From positions 1 through 43,445 of the forward strand of contig JASAOO010003337.1 of NCBI GenBank assembly GCA_030849075.1: a stretch of 43,445 bases of DNA. Reading direction: 5' to 3'. The translations under genes were made by a program, and so were the position numbers. This DNA is from Zelonia costaricensis (taxonomy: Eukaryota; Euglenozoa; Kinetoplastea; Trypanosomatida; Trypanosomatidae). The notes beneath the pieces are model-generated. The model saw only the letters and a list, made by a program, of their open reading frames with translations. It was not told where the DNA came from and searched no databases. Positions 1 to 9,257 of the stretch are shown piece by piece. Every line of letters starts with the position of its first letter. Position 1 is the stretch's first letter.

Positions 1-939
1 CTTCCAAATGTCGGTGGAGGCGTCCTGCGGTGCGGGCCGCGACGGGGACTCGGACCACTGCACCTTCTGCGGGCCCACTGGCCGCGGTTCGAAGTTCTGG
101 TACGTCTCCACCTCCTCGCCCTCGCCGGCATCGCCTAGCAGTGCGGCTTCGTCGGCCGCCTCAAGCGCCGGCAGCCGCGCCCGGCGGAAGATGAAGTTGT
201 GGATGAGCATGCGCACGCTGGTGTGCATCACGTCCGGGCTTAGCGTCACGTACGAGCTCGTCAGGTGGTAGCCGAGCCGCTCCGTGTGCTGGAGCACCTG
301 CTGCGTGATGGAGGTGGTCAGAATGTCGGCCGCGCCGTTCGCCACCTTCGTCGTGGCGAAGAAGGCAGCCCGCTCGTTGGTTTGGTAGCACTGCCAGTAC
401 GTGGAGGAGAGCTGCTGGTTGAGGTCGCTGCGGATCATCTGCGTCAACCGGCGAAGCTGGAAGCCGTCCGCGCCGAAGGTGATGGTCATGGCGTGCCGCT
501 TGACGCCCTGGTCGTGCTGCATGTGGTCGCACAGCTGCACCACGCACACATCAGGCATCTCAATCACGTGGCCCTCCACCGCACCGTCGGCAGCCTCAGC
601 AGCCGCGGGGGTGGGCGGAAACGCGTGAGGCATGAGGTCCCACGCGTTGAGGTGGTACACAAGCTCCGCCCGCAGCCCCTCGTCGTGCGTGGGCAGCTGC
701 ATCTGGTTCGTGCGCAGGAACCCGAGCACGCGCTCGAAGACGTCCGGGTTGGCGTCCACGAAGACGTCCTCGTCCGCTGACACCGTGGGCGGCGACGGCG
801 CTGGCTCGACCGGTGCAGCCGCGGCCGAGCTGAGACCGGCGAACATCTTCGAAAAGGCAGTGTCTGGGAATCGGAGCAGCGTGGCGAGGCGCGTCTGGAA
901 GTGCCGCCCTCCAACGTTGACGCGGACGATGCGGTTCAT
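1..939 (-). CDS. BTB/POZ (potassium-channel T1-type) domain protein, C-terminus cut by window edge
   Basis: The frame is open from an ATG at 939 to base 1 with no stop, so at least 313 residues are present and the C-terminus is missing. The first ~110 residues match a T1/BTB fold of the KCTD type: the start reads RIVRVNVGGRHFQTRLATL, then DEDVFVDANPDVFERVLGFL and a conserved tail around AELVYHLNAWDLM. In other eukaryotes such domains oligomerise and often act as Cullin-3 adaptors or channel tetramerisation modules. No membrane segment is visible in the part present, so an ion channel is unlikely from what can be seen. Residues ~120-313 are not recognised. The start is chosen because it is the first ATG, sits directly before the T1 motif and follows a pyrimidine tract with an AG 12 nt upstream. 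The family call is fairly secure; the function is unknown. Confidence 0.8.
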   Translation of the reverse strand, partial: MNRIVRVNVGGRHFQTRLATLLRFPDTAFSKMFAGLSSAAAAPVEPAPSPPTVSADEDVFVDANPDVFERVLGFLRTNQMQLPTHDEGLRAELVYHLNAWDLMPHAFPPTPAAAEAADGAVEGHVIEMPDVCVVQLCDHMQHDQGVKRHAMTITFGADGFQLRRLTQMIRSDLNQQLSSTYWQCYQTNERAAFFATTKVANGAADILTTSITQQVLQHTERLGYHLTSSYVTLSPDVMHTSVRMLIHNFIFRRARLPALEAADEAALLGDAGEGEEVETYQNFEPRPVGPQKVQWSESPSRPAPQDASTDIWK

Positions 940-977
940 GGCGCGAGGGATCTATGAGGGGAGCAAGGGGGGGAGGG
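940..977 (-). promoter_or_regulatory. Candidate trans-splice acceptor for the BTB gene
   Basis: The sense strand has a C-rich pyrimidine tract (plus about 955-977) followed by CATAG, AG at 953-952, 12 nt before the ATG. Use is inferred from the usual tract-plus-first-AG rule. Confidence 0.4.
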
Positions 978-1269
978 TAGGACCCCAGGAGGGAGGGGAC
1001 AGTGCTGTGTGTGCTACGCTGTGGTCCGGCACCGAGGGGCGAGGAGGAGAAAGGGAAGGCGGTGGCCGAGGGAGCCATGTGGAGTGGGGGGGGTGGGGGA
1101 GCTCGCGGCACGGGGGTCATCAAGGGAGAGGAGAGCAGGAATCCCCAACCAGCGAGCGGGTTCACGTTCGTTCGTGTTGGCCAGGCGGCGCCACAGAAAA
1201 GTGCGCAAGGCGTCACCCGTTTGATGTCGTCCATTGTCTCGCGTTTACGCAGGCGTGTGTATGCGGGCG
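940..1269 (-). other. Spacer between kinase-like gene and BTB gene
   Basis: This short intergenic stretch should hold the 3' UTR of the kinase-like gene and the 5' leader of the BTB gene. Directly upstream of the BTB start lies a sense-strand pyrimidine tract (about 955-977) followed by an AG at 953-952. No separate gene is visible. Confidence 0.5.
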
Positions 1270-2220
1270 TCAGCCTGCAGACGGGTCCATCCAGCGGTGT
1301 CGCAGCAGCGCCGCCGCGGACGGACGCGCCGCCACCTCCCAGCTCAAACACGCGCTCACAAACGACTGCGCCGCGGCGGAGCAGCGGACCAGCGGCGTAC
1401 GACGCAGCAGCGCGTCGGGTGGTGAGTCCTGCGCCCGCGCCGCGAGCTCCAGCAGCGCCCAGTAGTTGCCCTCGTAGTCCCCCGCCGACTCGAGCACGTG
1501 CCACGGGTGGGCCGCCGTCCAGGTCAGCACGTGGTAGGCGACGATGCCCAGCGCCCAGACATCGTCGCTGGGTCGCAGCGGCACCTCGCCGTCGCGCAGT
1601 CGCTCTGGTGAGACAAAGAGGTACGAACCGTTCGACGCGGCTGGCACGGTGCCGATGGGCGAGGCACCCTCGAGATCGGCCAGCACAGCGGCCCCCCGTG
1701 TCGCCGCAGTCGCGAAAAGAGTGTTGCCAAGGCTCACGTCGCCGTGCACGAGCGCACACACCCGGTGCAGGTGGTCGAGCGCGCGCAGCACACACCGCAG
1801 TGCGGCCTTGCACGACTCCTCATCCAGCGGGGCGAAGGACGGGCAGTGGAGGGCGTCCCGCAGCGATGGGCCGCAGCAGCCGAGAAGCCACTGGTAGTGG
1901 TGTGGGCTGTCGACGCGCAGCGCGAGATACTCCACGAAGCACTCCGCCACGCCGTCTCGCGCCGCAAGTGTGTGCAGCTTGCACAGCCGCTCCGAGATGT
2001 CGTTGACGTCCGCGGACACTGTGTCCTCGGCCCAGAGGTGCACCTCTTTGAGTATCACGGCTCGACCCGACGGCCCCCACCGAACGCGTCGCAGGCGGCT
2101 GCGTCGCGCACTGCCGTCCGAGCTTGCCTGGTAGCGCGGCACAGGTGCGTCGCCTGCAGACTCGTCGATGACGTCCCAGTCCTCGATGTCGCCTAGTGAG
2201 AAGGATGCGAGTGCGCACAT
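1270..2220 (-). CDS. Divergent protein kinase or pseudokinase (HGD/DLE motifs)
   Basis: The predicted protein has 316 residues and a recognisable but degenerate protein-kinase fold filling the whole chain. A VILK lysine is at residue ~58. The catalytic loop reads HGDVSLGNTLF (159-169), with Gly replacing the usual Arg of HRD. The metal-binding triad reads DLE (182-184) in place of DFG. SPE stands in for APE (204-206), DVWALG (220-225) is canonical and a terminal R is present near 299. The glycine loop is poorly formed. Lys58, Asp161, Asn166 and Asp182 are kept, so weak activity is possible. The frame stays open upstream to 2802, but the extension is low-complexity UTR-like sequence, so the ATG at 2220 was chosen. 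It could belong to the large kinetoplastid set of atypical or pseudo-kinases; the substrate is unknown. Confidence 0.75.
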   Translation of the reverse strand: MCALASFSLGDIEDWDVIDESAGDAPVPRYQASSDGSARRSRLRRVRWGPSGRAVILKEVHLWAEDTVSADVNDISERLCKLHTLAARDGVAECFVEYLALRVDSPHHYQWLLGCCGPSLRDALHCPSFAPLDEESCKAALRCVLRALDHLHRVCALVHGDVSLGNTLFATAATRGAAVLADLEGASPIGTVPAASNGSYLFVSPERLRDGEVPLRPSDDVWALGIVAYHVLTWTAAHPWHVLESAGDYEGNYWALLELAARAQDSPPDALLRRTPLVRCSAAAQSFVSACLSWEVAARPSAAALLRHRWMDPSAG

Positions 2221-2840
2221 GGGTTGTGCGTGCGAGAGTCCGCGTTTGTGCGTGTGCGGGGCGGGTGTCAGGAGTGGGAGATGACGCGTTGTTGTGTGCA
2301 GAGCTCCGTTGCACGCCTTTGGAGAGCGGTGAGGTGAATGCGGAGGGTGGCCAAAAGAAGGGGAGATGATGTCGGGTGTTCCCTCTAGGGGTGGGGTGGG
2401 GTGGAGGGGGCGCCACGTGGGCAGTGCGAAGGGCCACACGGATGGTGTCGCGCACTTTTCTGTGACGACGTGTGCATCGGGTGTCTGGTGCTGAATTGAT
2501 GCCGGTTCGAAAGGCCCTCCGCCCCGAAATACATGGGAACAGGCTTGACGACTGCCAAGCCCCCTCTCTCTCTTCCCCGAAAGCGAGCGGTGAGGGTGAG
2601 TCGGGCCTGGCGCACCGAGTCGGCGCTGCAGGGTCAAGTTCGCTTTAGAGTAGTCGCCCGGCGACGGGCGCCGCGTTACCGGGCGCAGAGAGGTAGAGCC
2701 CACGAGATACCAGAGAAGAGTGCGAGCAGGTTGATCAAACGCGCTTCGCCGCGCCCACACACACACACACACACACACATGCACACACTTGCACACAAAC
2801 ACGACACCCCACGGCGATGCACGTGTGCGCGTCCGTCTCC
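2221..2840 (-). other. Spacer between SRP19 and kinase-like gene
   Basis: About 0.6 kb of non-coding sequence. It holds a (CA)12 run on the plus strand at 2756-2779 with degenerate CA units after it, and a G-rich plus-strand patch near 2390-2410 (a C-rich tract in the transcript). No open frame here has coding character. Confidence 0.5.
2756..2779. repeat. (CA)12 microsatellite
   Basis: A perfect CA dinucleotide run on the plus strand, read as UG in the transcript. It lies just downstream of the SRP19 stop codon and so probably in its 3' UTR. Confidence 0.9.
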
Positions 2841-3362
2841 TTACTTCTTTCCCTTTGGCTGGGGCGTGGGGTTGCAGGCAGCGATCACGTCCTCAATTCT
2901 TGCCATCTGCGGCCGGTTCGGGACCTTCTCCTTAATGAGCGCTGCCACGCGCCGCAGCAGCTCCTGCTTCGACTCGATGCCGGGCACGACGGCGTTGCGG
3001 GTTTGCGTGTCGAAGTCACTCTTCTTGATGTAGTGCTCATCCAGAGCGGTCTTGATGGCGACCTTGATGCAGCCGCGCGGCACCATCGGGAACTTCACGG
3101 TGCTCTGGCTGCGGGGGTAGGAGCGGGCGGGGTCGACGATGAGATTATTGTAGCCCAGAACGCGGAGAGCAAGCAGCATCTCGTCCATGGTCGGGTGCTC
3201 GACGCCCTGCGTCTTCGTCAGCCGCCGACCCTCGCTGGGCGTGATGGAGGCGTCAATGTACTGCGGATAGATGGTCTGGTACGCCTTCTTGTCGTACGAG
3301 CGCGGCGCCATCTGCGCCAGCCCCGGCCGCGGCATCTGCGGCGGCGTCTGTTGCTGCATCAT
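2841..3362 (-). CDS. SRP19: Signal recognition particle 19 kDa protein
   Basis: The 173-residue protein matches SRP19, the SRP subunit that binds the tips of helices 6 and 8 of SRP RNA and allows SRP54 to join, so it serves protein targeting to the ER. The family core begins at about residue 30 with IYPQYIDASITPSEGRRL, followed by VEHPTMDEMLLALRVLG (54-70) and a YPRSQ...VKFP segment (82-92). The C-terminus ends in a basic PKGKK tail. Residues 1-25 are a Gln/Pro-rich extension. Two ATGs open the frame in tandem (MM); the upstream one was taken. The frame continues upstream to 3788, but that part is low complexity. A sense-strand GTGCAG lies only 5 nt before the ATG. The identification is secure. 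Confidence 0.92.
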   Translation of the reverse strand: MMQQQTPPQMPRPGLAQMAPRSYDKKAYQTIYPQYIDASITPSEGRRLTKTQGVEHPTMDEMLLALRVLGYNNLIVDPARSYPRSQSTVKFPMVPRGCIKVAIKTALDEHYIKKSDFDTQTRNAVVPGIESKQELLRRVAALIKEKVPNRPQMARIEDVIAACNPTPQPKGKK

Positions 3363-3425
3363 GGTGGCTGCACAGCGGGGCGACGGTGAAGGGGGTTGGG
3401 GTGGGGGGTCGGCGAGGAAGATGGA
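3363..3425 (-). promoter_or_regulatory. Candidate trans-splice acceptor region for SRP19
   Basis: In the sense strand a broken pyrimidine tract is followed by GTGCAG, whose AG is at 3369-3368. That would leave a 5-nt leader before the first ATG. This is inferred only from the usual trypanosomatid rule of a polypyrimidine tract followed by the first AG; an upstream acceptor is equally possible. Confidence 0.35.
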
Positions 3426-4197
3426 GAGAAGTGTGACAAGGACGCCGTTGACACAGGGGCGGATCGCTGAGCGCGGCTGGATGGTCAGCCGATGGTGACG
3501 GAGCGGAGAAGGGAAGGTGACGGAGATGGCGTGTGAGAAGGGTGACGAGCCACGCGACGAGGGCCAACACCGCGAGGGAGCGGGCTCCTTTGGGGGGGGG
3601 GTGGTGGTGGTGGCCTGCAGAGACGAGGGCGCTGGGTCGGTGGTGAGCGCACGCAGACAGACGAGGAGGCAGAGACCCAAGCGACTCCCGGTGGTGCCAT
3701 CCTCGCGATGGAGAAGGGGGAGGGAGGCGCAGAGCAGCAGAACCTGTGTGCAGAGAAGCCCCTCCCCCCCACGCGCAGGGTGCGGCACATCCGAGGTCGC
3801 TCACCGAGGCAGACAGAAGCACTCGTCTCCTTCGACGAGTGCCGACAAGCAGGGTCACTTGGCTTGCTGGTGTCTTGTATGTGTGAACGGGGGACGTGTG
3901 TATGTGTGTGGGGTAGAGCAACAACTACACACAGAATAGGCGTCGGGGAGCGGGGGTGGCGGGGGCGGGGGCGGGAGGCAAGGCGCAGAGGGTTGCAGGT
4001 TGCCCAGAGCTCGCACGGGCGGCTCACTCCGTCCTAGCCCCCTCCCCTCCCCTGGCGCACCGCAGCAGCAGGCCCACTCCGCTCCGTGCCTCTGTGAGGA
4101 TGACCCCCACAGCGCGCGCTCTCAGGAGCGGCAGGAGCGGCAGTAACACGGCGACAGAGCGCCATCCGTCTGCACACCACCCACCGCCGCCGGGTGC
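3363..4197 (-). other. Spacer between FtsH-like protease gene and SRP19
   Basis: Non-coding by eye. The side next to SRP19 is pyrimidine-rich in the sense strand (about 3373-3425), suitable for trans-splicing. The side next to the protease carries a C-rich plus-strand patch at 4038-4052, read as three G runs (4-4-5) in the transcript. Large frames across it are compositionally biased shadows. Confidence 0.5.
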
Positions 4198-5997
4198 TCA
4201 CGCTGCGGCGAGGGGCGCGCTGAGCGCCTCGCGGGTGGTGTGGCGCTGTAGCGCGGCCGCCTCCGAGGCTTCCACGAACCGCCGCAACGCCGCGCGGGTC
4301 TGTGCGGAGACGGCGGTGTCGGCCCCAGTGCGGGGCCCGACGATGGCCTCGATGTCCTCTCGCAGCAGCTCCTTCTTCTCGAAGAGGGCCTCCGCCAACT
4401 TCTTCAGCGTGGTGCCGTGTGCGCGCAGCAGCGACGTGACGTGCTCGGCCGCTGCCGCCACGAGCCGTGCCGCCTCCTCCTCGGCCATGCGCTGGGCCTG
4501 CTCCGAGTGCTTCTGGTACATGCGCCCCTCGCTGAGGCGCTGCGGCTCGTAGGAGAGGAAGCCGACGCGCCGAGACATGCCAAACGCCAGGAACTCGCGC
4601 ATTGCCGTCTGTGTGGCGCGCTGGTAGTCGTCCTGGGCTCCGGTGGTGAGGGAGTCGTGCTGCGTCATCTCCGCCAGCCGGCCCCCCAGCATCACGCAGA
4701 TGTCCGTGAAGAGGGAGAACTCCGTCGCCATGTCGAGCACCTCGCGGCCGACCTGCTGCGTGAAGCCGCCCGCCGGGCCGCGCGGCGTGATGGAGATCTT
4801 GACCACGTCTGTCTGCTCCGGCAGCAGCCACGCCACGAGGGTGTGGCCGCTCTCATGCAGGGCCACACGTCGCGCCGCATCGTCGCTCATACGGTTGCGG
4901 TGCTTCTTGCCGACGAGCACGTCATCGATGGCGGGCAGCAGGTCGGCGGTGGAGACGGTGGCCTTGTCCCGGATGGCGGCGCTGAGGGCCCCCTCGTTCA
5001 CGATGGCTGCAATCGTCGCCGGCGAGACCCCCGGTGTCAGCTCCGCCATCTTCGCGGCAATCGCGACGGCCTCGTCACACGTGACACGGGAGAGGTAGTG
5101 CCGGAAGAGGTCGGTGCGGGCCGCCTTGTCCGGCATCGGGATCTCCACCTTGCGGTCGAAGCGACCCTCGCGCAGGAGGGCCTTGTCGAGACTGTCCACG
5201 AAGTTCGTGGCGGCAAAGACGACGACGGCCTCGTTCGCCTCGAGCCCATCGAGCTCGGCCAGCAGCTGGTTGATGGTGCGGTTCTCCTCGCTGCTAAGCC
5301 CCATCGCGCCGTTGCCGCTGCTGCGCGAGCCGACGGCGTCGATCTCATCAATGAAGATGACGGACGGGGCGTCCTTCTTGGCCGCCGCAAACAGCTCGCG
5401 CACCCGCTTTGGGCCCGACCCGGCGTACACCTCGATGAAGTCGGCCCCGCTGCAGCTGAAGAAGGGCACGTCCGCCTCGCCCGCCACGGCCTTGGCCAGC
5501 AGCGTCTTGCCAGTGCCCGGCTGCCCGGTGAGAATGCAGCCCTTCGGCAGGCGGGCGCCGAGCCGCGTGAAGACGTGCGGCGTCTTGAGGAAGTTCACGT
5601 ACTGCTGCACCTCCGCCAGCGCCTCCGGCACGCCGACAACGTCGCTGAACTTGGTATCCTTGACTGACACCTTGAAGTCCTTGGCGCCCATCGGGTTCAT
5701 GGCCTGCTGCATCGCCTTCTGCATCTCGCTGAAGAAGCCGCCCTGCTTCGCCCCGGCCGCGGTGCCGGAGGCGGCCTGCGCGGCGAGGCGTGCGCGGCGC
5801 CGCATGACAAGATAGATGATGAGCCCCACCGGCAGCGCCATGACGAGTGCCCCAGCGACGGCCTGCCCGACGGTGGGGTCGTGGTTGACGACCTTGCGGC
5901 GTTTCTCGGCGTCAAAGAACCCGCGGTAGTACGACGACGGCTTGCGCTCCTCGGCCGCCTCGTCGCCAGCCGAGGCCGTGCGTTGCAGGGGATCCAT
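4198..5997 (-). CDS. Mitochondrial FtsH/YME1-type AAA zinc metalloprotease
   Basis: The 599-residue protein is an FtsH-family (M41) membrane AAA protease, which extracts and degrades inner-membrane proteins. One hydrophobic segment (about 44-65) is followed by RRRAR. The AAA module has Walker A GQPGTGKT (158-165), pore-loop VYAG near 190-193, Walker B VIFIDE (213-218) and a second region of homology ending in GRFDR (278-282). The protease module has HESGH (381-385) as the zinc site and a likely third ligand Asp457 in TTGAQDD. All key residues are kept, so it should be active. A single membrane segment suggests the i-AAA (Yme1) topology, with the domains facing the intermembrane space, but this is inferred. 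No clear cleavable presequence precedes the membrane segment. The chosen start begins MDPLQRT; upstream codons are low complexity. The family assignment is very secure. Confidence 0.93.
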   Translation of the reverse strand: MDPLQRTASAGDEAAEERKPSSYYRGFFDAEKRRKVVNHDPTVGQAVAGALVMALPVGLIIYLVMRRRARLAAQAASGTAAGAKQGGFFSEMQKAMQQAMNPMGAKDFKVSVKDTKFSDVVGVPEALAEVQQYVNFLKTPHVFTRLGARLPKGCILTGQPGTGKTLLAKAVAGEADVPFFSCSGADFIEVYAGSGPKRVRELFAAAKKDAPSVIFIDEIDAVGSRSSGNGAMGLSSEENRTINQLLAELDGLEANEAVVVFAATNFVDSLDKALLREGRFDRKVEIPMPDKAARTDLFRHYLSRVTCDEAVAIAAKMAELTPGVSPATIAAIVNEGALSAAIRDKATVSTADLLPAIDDVLVGKKHRNRMSDDAARRVALHESGHTLVAWLLPEQTDVVKISITPRGPAGGFTQQVGREVLDMATEFSLFTDICVMLGGRLAEMTQHDSLTTGAQDDYQRATQTAMREFLAFGMSRRVGFLSYEPQRLSEGRMYQKHSEQAQRMAEEEAARLVAAAAEHVTSLLRAHGTTLKKLAEALFEKKELLREDIEAIVGPRTGADTAVSAQTRAALRRFVEASEAAALQRHTTREALSAPLAAA

Positions 5998-6738
5998 CGC
6001 GGGTGTGCACGGGGAGGGGGAAGAGGGAGTGTGCAAGTGTGTGTGCAGACACGGAGACGTGCGCCGTCTGCTGTCCCGTTGTCGTCCCTTCCGGTGTGTG
6101 CGTGCGTGTCTGTGTCTGTGGCGGCTGACGGGAAAGTGTCGAGACGCAAATAGTCCAGTCGTGGAGTTGTCGATCGCAAGAAGGGGGCGCGCGCACTTGA
6201 GGCGCGGAAGGACAGAATTGCGTCGAATGCGTCGGTGTACGTGTACTGTGGTCCGTGCACGCAGGTGTGCCCAGGGGTGTGGGGGGGGGTGCAAGTGGGG
6301 GTGGGAAAAGAGGGAGAAGCGGGGACGCGCACCGCGGTGAAAGTACTTCCAGAAACACACACACATACACACACACACACCGGCAGGGCAGTGGCAGGGG
6401 TTCATCCGAAGGACACGGCGAAGAGGAAGAGCAGAGGTGACGGCGGTCTCGCACGAGTCGCCTCCCTCTTCCCCGTCCCCGCACCGCCACAGCGCACTGG
6501 GAAAGCAAGTGTGCACTGGCGGTGCGGCGAGAAGTGCCGACGCGGCTCTCCCGCAATTCAACGTCGCTTATCGCGACGCAGGGCGCGCTGCGAGCAGGCG
6601 TGCATCACGTGGGGGTGCATCCCGTCACTCCTCCGATGCTAGTGCCTTTGTTGTTCGTGTTGATAGCGGGAAAACACAGCAGAGAAGATTCAGGGCGAGC
6701 AGGCGAGGTGGTGTGGCACGCGTTCCCGCAGGGAGGAG

Positions 6739-6774
<36 letters not shown>

Positions 6775-6960
6775 CGTCAACTCAAGCCCCGGCCGCAGAA
6801 GACGGCGATAGAAGGTACAATCGCAAACGAGGGACGGCAAGAAAGAGCCGAGGGCGATCACGACGTGAGGGGCACGTCTGTCTGGCAAATACCTCGAGGA
6901 GCCCTGCGGTCTTTTCGTGCTTTATTTTTCTTTCGGCGAGCTGCGCAACCCCCTCCGCCG
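5998..6960 (-). other. Spacer between unknown gene and FtsH-like protease gene
   Basis: About 1 kb without a supported gene. It contains two CA-type microsatellites on the plus strand (6356-6380 interrupted, 6748-6774) and a pyrimidine-rich sense tract just upstream of the protease start (about 6011-6030). Confidence 0.5.
6748..6774. repeat. (CA)13 microsatellite
   Basis: An uninterrupted CA run on the plus strand, read as UG in the transcript, about 190 nt downstream of the stop codon of the unknown 363-residue protein. Confidence 0.9.
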
Positions 6961-8052
6961 TCACAGCTCAGCCGCTGTGCAGAGAGTAAAAGCGCTCGCG
7001 CCAACTCGTTTCGCAGAGCGCCGCCACACCGCAAACTCGACACACACCGGCAGCACTTCGGCGAGCCGCAGCGCTGCGTTTGTCACGGCGTCTTGCATCC
7101 GCGCGTGCTGTGCGGTGAGCTGCAGCGCCACGTGGTGCGCATGGCGCACGTGCGGACTCATACGCGCTGTCTGCAGCAACCACTGCACCGGCACGACACA
7201 ATACGGAGCGGCAGCGACGGCGGCCGTGTCATCGCCCTCGACCTCGGTAAAGTCCATCGACGCGGTGGGTTGCGGGACCTCTGAAGGGTACGAGACTACG
7301 GCCCAGCCAGCAGTCGCATCACCTGTGTCACCCAGGAGCGCAGACAGCGCCGCCGACCCCGCGTCGCGGTACGCCTGCAACACACGGCTGTGCCGCTCCG
7401 CCGCACCCCGGCGCTGCGCCTCGGTGCACTCCGAGTCGCCAACGAGCGTCCACAGCTCAGCGTCGGAGTTGCGGCGCAGTACGGGAAAACGGGCAGCGAC
7501 CGCGTGCACGATGCAGCGGGGCATGCCGGCCAGCAGCGCGAGGGGCATGCGCACTGCGACGCCGCTCGGCACCGCCATTGTGACGCCGACGTGCTCCAGC
7601 GTGGAGTCGAGGGTGGCGACCCCGCCGTAGTGAAGCTGCGCGGTGCTCAGCGGTGCGGGAAGTTCGAGCGACCACGGCGCGAGCCTTAGAGTTACGTCGA
7701 GTGACTCCACCTGCACACGCGCCCCGCCTTTGGTTGCGGACGGCATCTGCGTTGACGAGCTGCACATCACGCCGCACCCCTCAATGCTCCGCACGTGACG
7801 CGTGTCCTGCACACCTTCGCGGGAGGGCCCATCAGCTCGAGAGAACACAAGGAAATCGCACCTCCGGAGTGCGGCGACGTCCTGGGTGGGGTTGGGGGTG
7901 GTCAGTCCCGCCATGGAGGCGAGTGCCGCTCTGTCCACGATGACGAACCCCTCGTCACGGCGCAACGCCGCCTCAAGCTGGCGCGCGAAGTCCGATGCGG
8001 TGCTGCTTTCTGCCGCGACGGCAGACGGCCTCTCCTCATGAGTACGGCGCAT
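6961..8052 (-). CDS. Conserved-type hypothetical protein, 363 residues
   Basis: I do not recognise this protein. The chosen start gives 363 residues beginning MRRTHEERPSAVAAES; the frame runs open further upstream to 8745, but that part is a translated microsatellite and low-complexity UTR. The chain is soluble-looking, with no clear membrane segment, repeats or catalytic motif. It alternates mildly hydrophobic strands (for example FVIVDRAALASM, VESLDVTLRLAPW, VGVTMAVPSGVAVRM) with loops, and ends with a probable helical stretch rich in Ala, His and Gln (about 305-340). Coding third positions are strongly G/C, as in its neighbours, which supports a real gene. It sits between an ELMO gene and an FtsH gene, which says nothing firm about function. 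Confidence 0.7.
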   Translation of the reverse strand: MRRTHEERPSAVAAESSTASDFARQLEAALRRDEGFVIVDRAALASMAGLTTPNPTQDVAALRRCDFLVFSRADGPSREGVQDTRHVRSIEGCGVMCSSSTQMPSATKGGARVQVESLDVTLRLAPWSLELPAPLSTAQLHYGGVATLDSTLEHVGVTMAVPSGVAVRMPLALLAGMPRCIVHAVAARFPVLRRNSDAELWTLVGDSECTEAQRRGAAERHSRVLQAYRDAGSAALSALLGDTGDATAGWAVVSYPSEVPQPTASMDFTEVEGDDTAAVAAAPYCVVPVQWLLQTARMSPHVRHAHHVALQLTAQHARMQDAVTNAALRLAEVLPVCVEFAVWRRSAKRVGASAFTLCTAAEL

Positions 8053-8608
8053 TGGATCGAAGTGTGTGTGTGGGTGTCTTGGTGATGCGGCGAGCAGAGC
8101 CACGTCGAGAGGGGGTGGGGGAGGCCAATGCTGAAACGGGTGAGGTGACGGGGGCGGCGTGGAGCGCGCGTACACTCCGCACTGCGCGGCACCAGGTGGA
8201 GGATCCGTCCGCTGAACCGGACGGCACACACACCGGGAGGGAGGGGGGGGGGCAATACAGGCCTCCGTTGTTGCGGCTTCGACACGGAGCCGCATGTGCG
8301 TCGTTAGTGCGACCCGCAGAGCCGCCAATAACGGCGCAGCACGTGTGCGCACAAGAGAAGCGGTGCTCCTCTGCGTCGCACCCAATACGATTCGTTCGCT
8401 TTTTTTCGTCCGCTTTTGTGCCAAAATCACTTGCGTGCTGCTGCAGGCGGGCAGCGGAGGTGCCGTGTTGCGCGTTGCTTCCGCCGCTGCGATGCAGGCC
8501 GGGCTGTCACCTCTCAACTCGCGCCCAGCGGTGTGCGTCCCGGCTGCCAGCCGAGTATGTCCCTCAGCAGCACCACAACAATACACTCGTGAACTCTGTG
8601 CCTCCCAG

Positions 8609-8654
8609 ACACACACACACACACACACACGCACACACAAACACACACACGCAC
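8609..8654. repeat. Interrupted CA microsatellite
   Basis: A CA run of about 11 units, then GCACACACAA and a further CA block on the plus strand. It lies about 260 nt from a GT run of the reverse phase in the same spacer. Confidence 0.9.
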
Positions 8655-8912
8655 TAGCAGTCACAGCGAACAATTCACTTCGCACAGCGCAATAAAAGAA
8701 AAAAAAGAAGAAGAGCGCTGCAGCACAAAAGGAGGAGGGGCCCAAGGGAGAAGCAACTGAGGAAGGCGCGACAGCGCGACGTCACGTGCCAGCCGAACGC
8801 GCAGGTGAAACGGCAGTCGTCACAACACACGCAGGCACACACACACATGCTGAAAACCGACATCACCGCCTCCAGAAGCAACGAGGAAACACTGCGATAC
8901 AGTCACGTGTCC

Positions 8913-8934
8913 GTGTGTGTGTGTGTGTGTGTGT
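8913..8934. repeat. (GT)11 microsatellite
   Basis: A perfect GT run on the plus strand, read as CA in the transcript. Its phase is opposite to the CA block at 8609-8654 in the same spacer. Confidence 0.9.
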
Positions 8935-9257
8935 TATTGTGTATATATCTATTTACTCTTTCCAATGCAACGAGGCCATGGAGGTGGAGCGCGGAGATGC
9001 ACACAGCCGCATGGCTGCAGCCGAGCTCTGCCCTCAACGGCCTTAGAACTGCGCGTCGATACAGGACCCCCGGCGCGGTTGGAGGGAGAGAGAGAGACGC
9101 CGCCGCGCACAACGAGCTGGTCTCCTCCGCGGACTGCGTGCGGTGGAAGGGTGCACTGCAATGCGCACGACAACGCGCGCGGTGCTGGCCTGCCCGACCT
9201 CTCCACCCACGCCCGCCACTCACACTCACGGAGCATATCAGAGGGCAACTTGCATGC

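Larger units (their letters stand above)
8053..9257 (-). other. Spacer between ELMO-domain gene and unknown gene
   Basis: About 1.2 kb with no convincing gene. It carries an interrupted CA run at 8609-8654 and an opposite-phase (GT)11 run at 8913-8934, so the two could pair in a transcript. A short AT-rich patch follows at 8935-8955. Confidence 0.5.
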
